A stretch of 64,000 nt of DNA from JAKEFM01 sp035695825 (lineage in GTDB: Bacteria > Planctomycetota > UBA1135 > JAKEFM01): positions 124,001-188,000 of the forward strand of contig DASRRH010000011.1 of assembly GCA_035695825.1 (NCBI GenBank). The letters run 5' to 3'. Within the stretch, counting starts at the first letter, position 1, and every line of letters starts with the position of its first letter. Shown piece by piece: positions 7,007 to 15,827 of the stretch. Below the pieces are notes generated by a model, which saw only the letters and a list, made by a program, of their open reading frames with translations, searched no databases and was not told where the DNA came from. The translations under genes and the position numbers were made by a program.

Positions 7007-9151
7007 GTGAGCCACCGCCTCCTCGAGGGGACGAACGAGCCCCAGCGCCTCGCCATCACGCACGGCGAAGGCCCCCTCCTCGTCCTCGCCGGGGCGGGCT
7101 CCGGGAAGACGCGCGTCCTCACGCGCCGCGTCGCCTGGCTCCTCGAGGAGAGGCGGGTCCCCGGGCGCGGGATCCTCGCGATCACGTTCACGAACCGGGC
7201 CGCGGCGGAGATGAAGGAGCGGATTCTCGCCCTCGTGCCGCGCCCGGACCTCTGGATCTCGACCTTCCACTCGGCCTGCGCCCGGATCCTGCGACGGGAA
7301 GCGGACGCGATCGGACTCCCGCGCGACTTCACGATCTACGACGAGACGGACCGGGCCGCGTTGCTCCGCGCGATCCTCAAGGAGAAGGACCTCGACCCGG
7401 CGCGCCACCGCCCCGCCGCCGTCGCCTCGACGATCTCCCGGTGGAAGAACGCCATGCTCGCCCCCGCCGACGTCGCGCGCGGCGAGGGGCTCGACGGGCG
7501 CTCGCTCGCCGCCGTGTTCGACGCCTACGAACGTCGGCTGCGGGATCTCGGCGCCCTCGACTTCGACGACCTGCTCCTGAAGGCGATCGAGCTCTTCGAG
7601 GGAAACCCCGAGCTCCTCGCCCGCTATCGGGAACGCTTCGAGCATGTCCTGATCGACGAGTTCCAGGACACGAACCCGCCGCAGTACCGGATCGCGAAGG
7701 CGCTCGCGGGGGAGCGGAAGAACCTCGCCGTCGTCGGCGACCCCGACCAGTCGATCTACTCCTGGCGGGGAGCGGACATCCGCAACCTCCTCGACTTCGA
7801 GCGCGACTTCCCCGGGACGACGATCGTCCGGCTCGAGCAGAACTACCGTTCGACGAAGCGCATCCTCGCCGCGGCCGACGCCGTCATCCGCCGAAACCGC
7901 TTCCGCAAGGAGCGCGGCCTCTGGACGGAGAACCCGGAAGGGGGGCGCCTCGTGCTCCTTCCGTGCCGGGACGAGGAGGACGAGGCGCGCGAGGTCGCCC
8001 TCCAGATCCGAAGCCTCGCCGCCTCCGGCCGCCCCCTCCGGGAGATCGCGGTCTTCTACCGCACGAACTTCCTCCAGCGCGCGCTCGAGCGGGGGCTGCG
8101 CGAGGCGGCCATCCCCTACCGGATCGTCGCGGGGGTCGAGTTCTTCGAGCGCCGCGAGGTGCGCGACCTCCTCGCCTACCTCCGCGTCCTCGTGAACCCG
8201 AGGGACGACCTCGCGGCCGAACGCGTCGCGGGGACGCCCCCGCGGGGGATCGGGGAGAAGTCGCTCGCGGCGCTCGCGGAGCACGGCCGGGCGAACCGGC
8301 TCTCGTTGCGGCAGACCTTCGCGCGGGCCGGGGAAGTCCCGGGGATCGCGACGCGCGTGCGCGGGGCGCTCGGGGGTCTCGATTCGCTCCTCTCCAGCCT
8401 CGCGCCGGCGGCCGACGGCCCCGCCGAGGAGGCCCTCGACGCCGTCGTCCGGGCGATCGACTACGAGGCGTTCCTCAAGGATCTCGAGTCCGCGGGGGGC
8501 GCCGAAGGTGTCGACCGGGTCGAGAACGTGCGGGAACTGCTCGCCTACGCCCGCGAGGTCGATCGGCGGGAGCCGCAAGGAGGGCTCCGTGGCTTCCTCG
8601 CCGAGGTCTCCCTCGTCTCCGACGTCGACGCCTTCGACGCCGACGCGGACCGCGTGAGCCTCCTCACGCTCCACTCGGCGAAGGGGCTCGAGTTCGCGAC
8701 CGTCCTCCTCGTCGGGTGCGAGGAGGGGCTCCTGCCGCACGCCCGCTCGGTCGACGAACCGGCGGCGCTCGAGGAGGAGCGGCGGCTCTTCTACGTCGGG
8801 CTCACCCGGGCGAAGGAGCGGGTCTTCCTTACCTACACTCGGACGCGCTCCCACTTCGGCGAGGGGCTGACCTCCGTCCCCTCGCGGTTCCTCGCGGAGA
8901 TCCCCTCCGACCTCCTCGAGGGGCACGGCTCCCCCGGGGAGGACGACGAGGCCGCGGAGGCTCCGCCGGACGTCGACGGCGACCTCTCCGGGGGGGACCT
9001 CGTCGAGCACCACCAGTTCGGGCGCGGACGGGTCGTCGCGGTTTCGGGCCGAGGGGCGAACGCGCGGGCCGTCGTCGCCTTCGAGCGGTTCGGGGAGAAG
9101 ACGCTCCTCCTCGCCTACGCGCGCCTCGAGCGGATCGGGGCGACCGGATGA
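7007..9151 (+). CDS. UvrD/PcrA-type ATP-dependent DNA helicase
   Basis: Superfamily 1A 3'-5' helicase of the PcrA/UvrD/Rep group, used in repair and in removing replication obstacles. 714 residues, the normal size. Visible motifs are Walker A AGAGSGKT, motif Ia TFTNRAAAEM, motif II LIDEFQDTNP, motif III VGDPDQSIYSWRGAD, motif IV QNYRSTKRIL, LLTLHSAKGLEF and the motif VI region VGLTRAKERVFLTY. A C-terminal UvrD/PcrA tail (HHQFGRGRVVAV) is present. The start is GTG at 7007. The stop overlaps the next start as ATGA. Confidence 0.93.
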   Translation: MSHRLLEGTNEPQRLAITHGEGPLLVLAGAGSGKTRVLTRRVAWLLEERRVPGRGILAITFTNRAAAEMKERILALVPRPDLWISTFHSACARILRREADAIGLPRDFTIYDETDRAALLRAILKEKDLDPARHRPAAVASTISRWKNAMLAPADVARGEGLDGRSLAAVFDAYERRLRDLGALDFDDLLLKAIELFEGNPELLARYRERFEHVLIDEFQDTNPPQYRIAKALAGERKNLAVVGDPDQSIYSWRGADIRNLLDFERDFPGTTIVRLEQNYRSTKRILAAADAVIRRNRFRKERGLWTENPEGGRLVLLPCRDEEDEAREVALQIRSLAASGRPLREIAVFYRTNFLQRALERGLREAAIPYRIVAGVEFFERREVRDLLAYLRVLVNPRDDLAAERVAGTPPRGIGEKSLAALAEHGRANRLSLRQTFARAGEVPGIATRVRGALGGLDSLLSSLAPAADGPAEEALDAVVRAIDYEAFLKDLESAGGAEGVDRVENVRELLAYAREVDRREPQGGLRGFLAEVSLVSDVDAFDADADRVSLLTLHSAKGLEFATVLLVGCEEGLLPHARSVDEPAALEEERRLFYVGLTRAKERVFLTYTRTRSHFGEGLTSVPSRFLAEIPSDLLEGHGSPGEDDEAAEAPPDVDGDLSGGDLVEHHQFGRGRVVAVSGRGANARAVVAFERFGEKTLLLAYARLERIGATG

Positions 9152-10104
9152 GCGAGTTCGCCGAACGCGTCGAGCGGTTGCTGCGCGAGGCGGAGGCGCA
9201 GGGGCGAGTCGAGGAGGCCCTTGCCGCCGTCCGAGCGTTCCTCGAGAGGCGCGGGGAGAGCGAGCTCCCCGCGCCGCACGTCCCTCGCGGGAAGGGGGCG
9301 CCCCTTCCGCTCTCCCCGCCCGCGATCCTCGACGTTCCCCCCGAGCGCGGGCGCTACGGGATCGTCGGCCGCAGCCCCCGGATGGACGCCGTCTTCGAGC
9401 TGATGGAGAAGATCCTCCCCTCCTCCTACTCCGTCCTGATCCTCGGCGAGTCGGGGACGGGGAAGGAGCTGGTCGCCCGGGCCCTCCACGAGTTCGGGCC
9501 GCGCAAGGGGAAGCCCTACGTCTCCGAGAACTGCGCGGCGATCCCGGAGACCCTTCTCGAGAGCGAGCTCTTCGGCCACAAGCGAGGCTCGTTCACCGGC
9601 GCCGTCGCCGACCGCAAGGGACACTTCGTCGCGGCGAACCGGGGGACGATCTTCCTCGACGAGATCGGGGACATGTCCCCGACGATGCAGACGAAGCTCC
9701 TCCGCGTGCTCCAGGACGGGGAAGTCCGCCCGGTCGGGGGGCAGGAGACCTTCCACGTCGACGTCCGCGTGATCGCCGCGACGAACCAGCCGCTCCGCGA
9801 GCGCGTCCAGGGGAGGCTTTTCCGCGAGGACCTCTACTTCCGCCTCGCCGTCCTCGAGATCCGGCTTCCGGCGCTCCGCGAGCGCAAGGAGGACATCCCG
9901 CTCCTCGCCGAGCACTTCCTCGCCCGGGCGGCGGCGGAGGCGCGCCGGGAAGTCCAACTCTCCTCCGAAGCCCTCGCGCGCCTCCTCGGCCACTCCTGGC
10001 CCGGCAACGTCCGCGAACTGGAGAACGAGATCCGCCGCGCCGTCGCCCTCTGCGACGGGACGATCCGGGCCGAGGACCTCAATCCGGAGGTCCGCCCTGG
10101 ATAG
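9148..10104 (+). CDS. Sigma54-type AAA+ activator without DNA-binding domain
   Basis: Bacterial enhancer-binding-protein ATPase, predicted to remodel RNA polymerase-sigma54. 318 residues: an N-terminal helical region (1-65) with no recognisable receiver, GAF or PAS domain, then the AAA+ domain with Walker A GESGTGKE (100-107), the sigma54-contacting loop GSFTGA (147-152; canonical GAFTGA), Walker B TIFLDEIGDM (167-176) and FREDLYFRL with the arginine finger. The chain ends at residue 318, straight after the AAA+ lid, so the usual C-terminal Fis helix-turn-helix is missing. Start ATG at 9148 overlaps the helicase stop. Two FHA-domain genes follow, suggesting phospho-signal control by partner proteins in trans (inference). 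Confidence 0.88.
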   Translation: MSEFAERVERLLREAEAQGRVEEALAAVRAFLERRGESELPAPHVPRGKGAPLPLSPPAILDVPPERGRYGIVGRSPRMDAVFELMEKILPSSYSVLILGESGTGKELVARALHEFGPRKGKPYVSENCAAIPETLLESELFGHKRGSFTGAVADRKGHFVAANRGTIFLDEIGDMSPTMQTKLLRVLQDGEVRPVGGQETFHVDVRVIAATNQPLRERVQGRLFREDLYFRLAVLEIRLPALRERKEDIPLLAEHFLARAAAEARREVQLSSEALARLLGHSWPGNVRELENEIRRAVALCDGTIRAEDLNPEVRPG

Positions 10105-10123
10105 GGCGCGCAGAGCGGGGCCG

Positions 10124-10129
10124 TAGAAT
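10124..10129 (+). promoter_or_regulatory. TAGAAT -10-like element upstream of the FHA-CAP gene
   Basis: TAGAAT followed by C, ending 21 bases before the ATG at 10151. The same heptamer sits just upstream of other genes in this window. No convincing -35 box is seen. Confidence 0.3.
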
Positions 10130-10150
10130 CGGGCTCGTTCCCCCCGTCCG

Positions 10151-12988
10151 ATGGGGTCCTTCCACCTCCACGTCGCCGGCCTCGCCGTTCCCGTCCCCCC
10201 CGAGGGAATGACGGTCGGGAGCGCTCCCGACAACGGCCTCGTCGTGCCCGGGGCCGAAGCGCGGCACTGCCGCATCCTCCCCCACGGGAGCGGGTTCCTC
10301 GTCCGGGACCATGGGAGCAGGGCGGGGACCTTCTTGAACGGGGAGGAGGTTGGCGAGGCCCCACTCCACCCGGGGGACGAGATCCGGCTCGGGTCCGCGA
10401 CCCTCCGCTGCGTCGAGAGCCCGGGGGAGGGGGACGGGATGTCGGCCGAGACCGCCCGCGACGCGCTGGCGGAGGAGATCCTCGTCGGGGCCTTCGAGTC
10501 GCGTTCCTCCACCGTCCCCTCGAGGTCCGCCATCCCCGCGACGGTCCGGCTCCCCTCGGGGAGGAGGAGATCCTCCCTCCCCTTCCTCGTCGGGACGCTC
10601 CTCTTCGTCGGGGTCCCGGCCGCGTACCTCCTCGACCGCGCGCGCGCGCGCACGGCGGGGGAGGAAACCCTCCGGCTCGCGTCGGCGGGCGACTTCGACG
10701 GCGCGCGCGCGGCCGCCGCGAAGGTCCCCGGGGACGATCGCGCCGCCCTGGAGAAGGCGATCGCCGATGCGGCCGCCGCGCGCGAGTCGGTTCGTCGGAA
10801 GTGCGAGGACATCCTCGCCGAGCGCGGGCAGAAGAGCCGCCTCGAGGTCCTCGAGGCGCTCCAGGCGCTCCGCGAGAAGGCGCTCGACGACGCGACGCGG
10901 GCCGAGGTCGATCTCCGGATCGCGTCCCTCCCCGACCTTCCGGCGCCGCCCGCGCGGGTCTCGGTCCCCGCGCCCGTCGCGGTCGCCCCGCCGACTTCGA
11001 TCCCCGCTCCGACGCGCTTTGCGCGGGAGGAGCTGTTCGCCTCCGTCGAGGACCTCGTCCGCGACAACCGCTTCGGCCAGGCGCTCGAGCTCCTGCGGAT
11101 GGCCTCCGCGGACGGGGCGGACCCGGTGCGGGCGAGGTACGCGGAGGTGTTCGCCGACGCCGAGCGAGCGCTCGCCCGGCTCGCGGAGGATGTCGAGAGA
11201 CTCGAGCGGGACGGGAGCCTCGAGGAGGCCCTCGCCCTCTCCGAGCGCCACGCGCAGGACTTCCCCGGCGAGGGGGCCCTCGCCGGCCTGACCGAGCGCG
11301 CGGCGCGGCTCCGGGTGGAGGTCGCGGAGGCGCACGCGAGGCCCCCGACCTCCCCGCCTCCCCCCGCCGTCGCCGAGGCGGCGCCCGCCGCTTCGCTCGA
11401 GAAGGCGCGCGCGCTCGAGCGGGAGCGGAGGTTCGAGGAGGCGCGGCAGTCCTACGAGCGCGAGCGGGAGGCGGCCCGCGACGACGCGACGAAGGCGCGG
11501 CTCGCGGGGCTCGCCGCGGACGCTCAGCGGCAGGCTTGGTTCCTCGCCTTCCTCGCGGACGCCGCGGCCTCGGATCGCGAGGCGGTGAAGGGGATCGACC
11601 TCGGGGTCCCGGGCGCGGGCGATCCGATCGGCGGGGACCACGAGGGGCTGCGCTTCTCGGGGCCCGCCGGCGAGACGAGGATCGGCTGGAACGAGCTGCC
11701 GGCCTCCGCTCTCGCCCGCCTGTTCGGGAAGACCCGCCCGGGCCCCCGGGACCAGCTCGACGCGGCGGTCTTCTTCCTCCGCGCCGGCCTCGAGCGCGAG
11801 GCGGACCGGGCGCTCGCGTCGGCGATCGAGCGGGACCCCCCGCTCAAGGGGGAAGCCGACGCCGTCCTCGCGCGCGCGCGCGGGATCGACGTCCCCGAGG
11901 GGGGGTTCCTCCGCTTCCGCGACCGGTGGGTCGGCGGGGCCGAGAGGGACGCGATCCTCCTCGCGGAGCGGATCGACCGGCTCCTCGAGAGGCTCGACGC
12001 CGCGGAAGGGCGCGCGCGCGAGTCGCTCGTCGCCGAGCTCGAGGGGCTCGGGGAGAAGGGGAGGGGGCCATTCCTCGAGGCGCTGCGGCGCCGTCGCGGG
12101 AAGGTCGGCGAGCGCCTCCTCGCCTCCCCCGCGACGAAGCGGCTCGCGAAGCTCCGCGAGGGGCGGCTCGAGCTCGACCGCCGCCGCGCCCACGCCCTCG
12201 CCCTGATCTTCGACGAGGAGGCCTACTTCTACCCCTTCGAGCCTCCGGCCTGCCCCCCCGAGAAGGCGGCGGGGTACTGGGAGGTGCAGCAGGAGGTCGA
12301 CCGCCGGGTCGAAGCCGTGCGCGAGTCGCTCGCCTCGGCGCAGCCCGTCCCGCTCGGGAAGGCGCGCCGGGCGCTCCGAGACTGGCACGAGATCGGGCGC
12401 TGGATCGCCGGGGCCGGAGGCGCGGCGGAGCCGGTCGAGGGGCTGGCGGACTGGGAGGGGGTCGACCCGCAGGTCGAGGAGGCCACGCTCGCGAACTTCG
12501 CCCTCGACGCGAGGGAGCGGGAGGAGACGGTCGCGTTCAGCGCCCGGGTCCTCGCCTTCAACGCGGCCGGGACCCGGCGCTACGGCATCTCCCCGGAGGA
12601 GCGGGGAGTCCTCGACCTGACGAACGAGTACCGGCTGCTCCTCGGGCGGCGGGCGCTCGCCGTCAATCCGAAGCTCTCGCGCTCCGCGCGGGGCCACAGC
12701 GCGGAGATGGCCGACCGCGGCTACTTCTCGCACTTCTCGGAGGCGCCCGGGAGGCGCACCCCCTTCGACCGGATGAAGCTCGAGGGGTACGAGAAGGGGG
12801 TCTCCGAGAACATCGCGAGGGTCGGCGGCGCGGAGGGGGCCGTCACGGCGTGGCGGCATTCGAGCGGCCATCACAGGAACCTCCTCGCCCCCGGCCACCG
12901 GGAGCTCGGGGTCGGCGCCGTCTCGAGCCTCTTCACCCAGAACTTCGGGACCGGCGAGGAGTTCCTGCGGGAGCCCGACTGGAGGTAG
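10151..12988 (+). CDS. FHA - transmembrane - CAP (SCP-like) domain protein
   Basis: 945 residues with an unusual order. Residues 1-95 form an FHA-like domain (DHGSRAGTFLNG and HPGDEIRLG strands), but the usual GR and SRxH phosphothreonine-binding residues read GS and ARHC, so binding may be lost. A single membrane segment lies at 143-161. A long Ala/Glu/Arg-rich helical region to about 810 contains TPR-like and coiled-coil stretches. Residues 820-945 form a CAP/SCP domain with GYFSHFSE, GVSENIA and HSSGHHRNLLAPG, carrying the family's His and Glu cavity residues. FHA would be cytoplasmic and CAP periplasmic. The next gene follows after 2 bases. Confidence 0.82.
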   Translation: MGSFHLHVAGLAVPVPPEGMTVGSAPDNGLVVPGAEARHCRILPHGSGFLVRDHGSRAGTFLNGEEVGEAPLHPGDEIRLGSATLRCVESPGEGDGMSAETARDALAEEILVGAFESRSSTVPSRSAIPATVRLPSGRRRSSLPFLVGTLLFVGVPAAYLLDRARARTAGEETLRLASAGDFDGARAAAAKVPGDDRAALEKAIADAAAARESVRRKCEDILAERGQKSRLEVLEALQALREKALDDATRAEVDLRIASLPDLPAPPARVSVPAPVAVAPPTSIPAPTRFAREELFASVEDLVRDNRFGQALELLRMASADGADPVRARYAEVFADAERALARLAEDVERLERDGSLEEALALSERHAQDFPGEGALAGLTERAARLRVEVAEAHARPPTSPPPPAVAEAAPAASLEKARALERERRFEEARQSYEREREAARDDATKARLAGLAADAQRQAWFLAFLADAAASDREAVKGIDLGVPGAGDPIGGDHEGLRFSGPAGETRIGWNELPASALARLFGKTRPGPRDQLDAAVFFLRAGLEREADRALASAIERDPPLKGEADAVLARARGIDVPEGGFLRFRDRWVGGAERDAILLAERIDRLLERLDAAEGRARESLVAELEGLGEKGRGPFLEALRRRRGKVGERLLASPATKRLAKLREGRLELDRRRAHALALIFDEEAYFYPFEPPACPPEKAAGYWEVQQEVDRRVEAVRESLASAQPVPLGKARRALRDWHEIGRWIAGAGGAAEPVEGLADWEGVDPQVEEATLANFALDAREREETVAFSARVLAFNAAGTRRYGISPEERGVLDLTNEYRLLLGRRALAVNPKLSRSARGHSAEMADRGYFSHFSEAPGRRTPFDRMKLEGYEKGVSENIARVGGAEGAVTAWRHSSGHHRNLLAPGHRELGVGAVSSLFTQNFGTGEEFLREPDWR

Positions 12989-12990
12989 GG

Positions 12991-14211
12991 ATGGCGGCCG
13001 TCGCGCGATTCGTCCTCGCCGAAGGGGGGCGCAAGAAGCTCTACCGGATCGCGCGCGCGGAGTTCTCCATCGGTCGCACGCTCGAGTGCGCCGTGCGGCT
13101 CGCCGATCCGAACGCGTCGGTCGTCCACTGCCGCCTCGCCCGGACCGCGGAAGGGTGGTTGCTCGAGGACGAAGGATCGAAGGCCGGGACCCAGGTGAAC
13201 GGGCGTCCGGTGGAGCGCTGCCTCCTCCACTCCGGCGACGAGATCGCGATCGGGGGGGCGAGGATCGTCTACGAAGGGGAGGAGGCCCCGGCCTCGCCGG
13301 CTCCGCCCCGGGCCGCCCGGCCCGCCGCTGCGGCCGCGCCCGCCAGGCGCGAATCGAGGGCGCCGCCGGTCCGGCCCGCGGCCGCGTCCCCCCCGCACGA
13401 ACCGAAGCCGCCACCGGTCCGACCCGCGGCCGCCCACCCTCCGGCGCTCGAACATCCCCGGCCGCCGGCGAAGGGGGGCCTCCCGGAGGGAGCGGTCTTC
13501 GGGATCCTGCTCGCCGTCCTGGTCGGGGTCGGGTTCGTCGTGTTCCAGGTCCTCCAGCACGGGGAACGGAGCGGCGCCTCGGGGACCGCGAAGGGGCGCG
13601 GGGCCGACGCCGGCGAGATGGGGGAGGAGGCCGGGGCCGAGGGGGACTTCTCGGCCGTCCTCGAGAGGTTCGAGCGCAACCAGCTGGTCCCTCCCGCGCG
13701 CCCCGCGGCGCGCACCTTCCTCAAGCTTTGCGACGAGTTCCTCCAGCGATTCCCGGGGCACCCGAAGACGGTGGAGGTGAAGGGGAAGCGCTCCGCGTAC
13801 GCGTCGATCGCGAAGGAGTGGGAGCCCCCGACGCTCGCCGACGCGAAGTTCGAGGCGAAGACGAACCTCCGGCGCGGCCGCTTCGGCGCGGCGCGGCAGG
13901 CGATCGCCGACTACCTCCGGAGGAACCCGAGCGCCCCGGACGCCGACGAGGCGCACGGGGAGATGGCGACGATCCAGGTGAAGGCGCGCGAGCGCTTCGA
14001 GGACCGCTTCTCCCTCTGCCAGGACGAGCTCGCGCGCGCCGCGCTCACGGATTCGCTGGACCGGCGGCGGGCCCTCGACCGGGCGGTGGCCTACCTCGAG
14101 GAGGCCGACCGGGCCGCCGCCGGGGTCGACGAGGCGCACGTCGCGAAGGTGGCGGCCGAGCGCGACCGCCTCCGCCGGGAATTCGGCGTCGTGGCGCGGG
14201 AGGGGGGATGA
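12991..14211 (+). CDS. FHA-domain membrane protein with helical C-terminus
   Basis: 406 residues. The N-terminal FHA domain (about 1-95) keeps the binding signature: SIGR, NASVVHCRL and DEGSKAGTQVNG. A Pro/Ala-rich linker (about 95-165) leads to one transmembrane segment (VFGILLAVLVGVGFVVFQVL). A periplasmic helical region follows with tetratricopeptide-like repeats (FGAARQAIADYLRRNPSAPDADEAH). The ribosome-binding purines GGAGGTAGGG straddle the previous stop. It is a paralogue of the FHA half of the preceding gene; this one looks phospho-binding competent. It probably receives a Ser/Thr-kinase signal, but no kinase gene is in the window. Confidence 0.8.
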   Translation: MAAVARFVLAEGGRKKLYRIARAEFSIGRTLECAVRLADPNASVVHCRLARTAEGWLLEDEGSKAGTQVNGRPVERCLLHSGDEIAIGGARIVYEGEEAPASPAPPRAARPAAAAAPARRESRAPPVRPAAASPPHEPKPPPVRPAAAHPPALEHPRPPAKGGLPEGAVFGILLAVLVGVGFVVFQVLQHGERSGASGTAKGRGADAGEMGEEAGAEGDFSAVLERFERNQLVPPARPAARTFLKLCDEFLQRFPGHPKTVEVKGKRSAYASIAKEWEPPTLADAKFEAKTNLRRGRFGAARQAIADYLRRNPSAPDADEAHGEMATIQVKARERFEDRFSLCQDELARAALTDSLDRRRALDRAVAYLEEADRAAAGVDEAHVAKVAAERDRLRREFGVVAREGG

Positions 14212-15827
14212 GGAAGCCGGGGGGCCGCACGCTCCTCGGCGGGGCCGCGCTCCTCGCTCTCTGCGCCGCTCTCTTCCTGCGCGACCTCGGGGCGATCCCC
14301 CTCCTCGACCCCGACGAGCCCCGCTACGCGGGACCCGCGCGCGAGATGGCGCGCGGGGGGGACCTCCTCGTGCCGCGCCTCAACGGGGAGCCCCGCCTCG
14401 AGAAGCCGATCCTCTTCTACTGGCTCTCGGCGGCCTCGCTGCGCGTCCTCGGGGAGTCGGAGTTCGCGGCGCGCCTCCCCTCCGCGCTCGCGGCGACCGC
14501 GACGGTCCTCGCGACGGCCTTCTTCGCCGCGCGCCGGTTCGGGGCTCGCGCCGGCCTCCTCTCGGGCGCCCTCCTCGCGCTCTCCCCGCAGTTCCTCGTC
14601 CTGGCCCGCGTCGCCGTGACGGACATGACGGTGACGCTCTTCGCGAGCCTCGCCTTCTTCGCCTTCGACGGAGCGCGGCGCGGGAGCGGCCGCTGCTTCC
14701 TCGGCTGCGCGGCCGCCCTCGGGCTCGCCGCCGCGACGAAGGGTCCCCCCGCCGTCCTCCCCCTCGCGCTCGCGCTCGGGCTCGCGCTCGCGCTCCGGCG
14801 GGAGCGCTTCCCCGCGCGGGGGGCGACCCTCGCCGCCGGGGCGACTCTCTTCCTCGGCCTCGCCCTCGCCTGGCCCGCGGCGCTGCGCCTGCGGCTCGGC
14901 GCGGAGGCGTGGTGGACGTGGGCGGCCTCCGTCGTCGGCCGCGAGTCCGTGGGCCGATTCCTGGGCGGGTACCAGCACCCCGAGCCGCCGACCTTCTACC
15001 TCCTCTTCCTCGCGGGGGGGTTCTTCCCCTGGACCCTCCTCCTCCTCGGGGCGATCCCGGCGGCGCTGCGCGCCGCGCGGACGGAGGAGCCCCCCCGCCC
15101 CTCCCTCTCCCTCCTCCTCTGGGCGGGGACGACGGTCCTCTTCTTCTCGCTCTCCCGGAGCAAGCTCGGCTCCTACGTGACCCCCGCCTACCCTCCCCTC
15201 GCGATCCTCTGCGGCGCCTGGCTCGCGCGGGAGGGGGAGGGGCGAGGCCGCCTCCTCCTCTGGCGCGTGGCGGGGGCGTGCGCGCTCCTCGCCTTCCCCG
15301 CCGCCTTCCTCCTCGCTCCCCTCTGGGGACGCGGGGCGGAGCGCGACGCGTTGCTCGCTTCCCCCTGGGTCGCGGTCGGCGCGGCGGGGATCGCCCTCCT
15401 CGGGGTCGCGGCGGGCGTCTTCGGCCGCGTAGCCCCCGCGCTCGCCGGGGCGGCCCTCGCTCTCTCCTCCCTCGTCGGGGCGGTCGCGGACGCGTCGCGC
15501 GTGCTCTTCGAAGAGGACGCGCGCGCGGCCGAGCTCGGCCGGCGGATGGCGGAGGCTGCCGGCCCGGACGGGACGCTCGTCGTCGTCGGGAAGCTCCGAG
15601 AGGGGCTCGTCTACTACGCGGATCGGACCGTCGCCAAGGAGAGGGATCTCGAGGTGGCGCTCCGCCACCAGCCGCAAGGGGGGCGGCTCGTCGTCCTGGT
15701 CGGGCGCCGGCGCCTCGAAGCCGCCCCGACCTCCCTCCGCGCTCGATTCCGCGAAGACGCCTCCCTTGAGCGGGGGTCCTACGGCTCGACGTCGATCCTC
15801 GTCGCGCCACCCGGGGGAGGCGATTGA
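14208..15827 (+). CDS. ArnT/PMT-type membrane glycosyltransferase
   Basis: 539-residue polytopic protein of glycosyltransferase family 39/83. These enzymes move a sugar from a polyprenyl-phosphate carrier to a lipid or protein on the outer face of the inner membrane. The N-terminal loop DLGAIPLLDPDEPRYAGPAR carries the acidic catalytic signature, followed by EKPILFYWLSA and about ten hydrophobic segments, including the PPTFYLLFLAGGFFPWTLLL region typical of ArnT-like proteins. Start ATG at 14208 overlaps the preceding TGA. The acceptor is unknown; a lipid A or lipid-linked substrate would fit the other envelope genes. Confidence 0.85.
   Translation: MRKPGGRTLLGGAALLALCAALFLRDLGAIPLLDPDEPRYAGPAREMARGGDLLVPRLNGEPRLEKPILFYWLSAASLRVLGESEFAARLPSALAATATVLATAFFAARRFGARAGLLSGALLALSPQFLVLARVAVTDMTVTLFASLAFFAFDGARRGSGRCFLGCAAALGLAAATKGPPAVLPLALALGLALALRRERFPARGATLAAGATLFLGLALAWPAALRLRLGAEAWWTWAASVVGRESVGRFLGGYQHPEPPTFYLLFLAGGFFPWTLLLLGAIPAALRAARTEEPPRPSLSLLLWAGTTVLFFSLSRSKLGSYVTPAYPPLAILCGAWLAREGEGRGRLLLWRVAGACALLAFPAAFLLAPLWGRGAERDALLASPWVAVGAAGIALLGVAAGVFGRVAPALAGAALALSSLVGAVADASRVLFEEDARAAELGRRMAEAAGPDGTLVVVGKLREGLVYYADRTVAKERDLEVALRHQPQGGRLVVLVGRRRLEAAPTSLRARFREDASLERGSYGSTSILVAPPGGGD

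Noticed and set aside
6871..9147. A frame extending the sigma54-type activator upstream
   Set aside because: It is an out-of-frame copy of the UvrD-type helicase gene. The real gene starts at the ATGA overlap at 9148.
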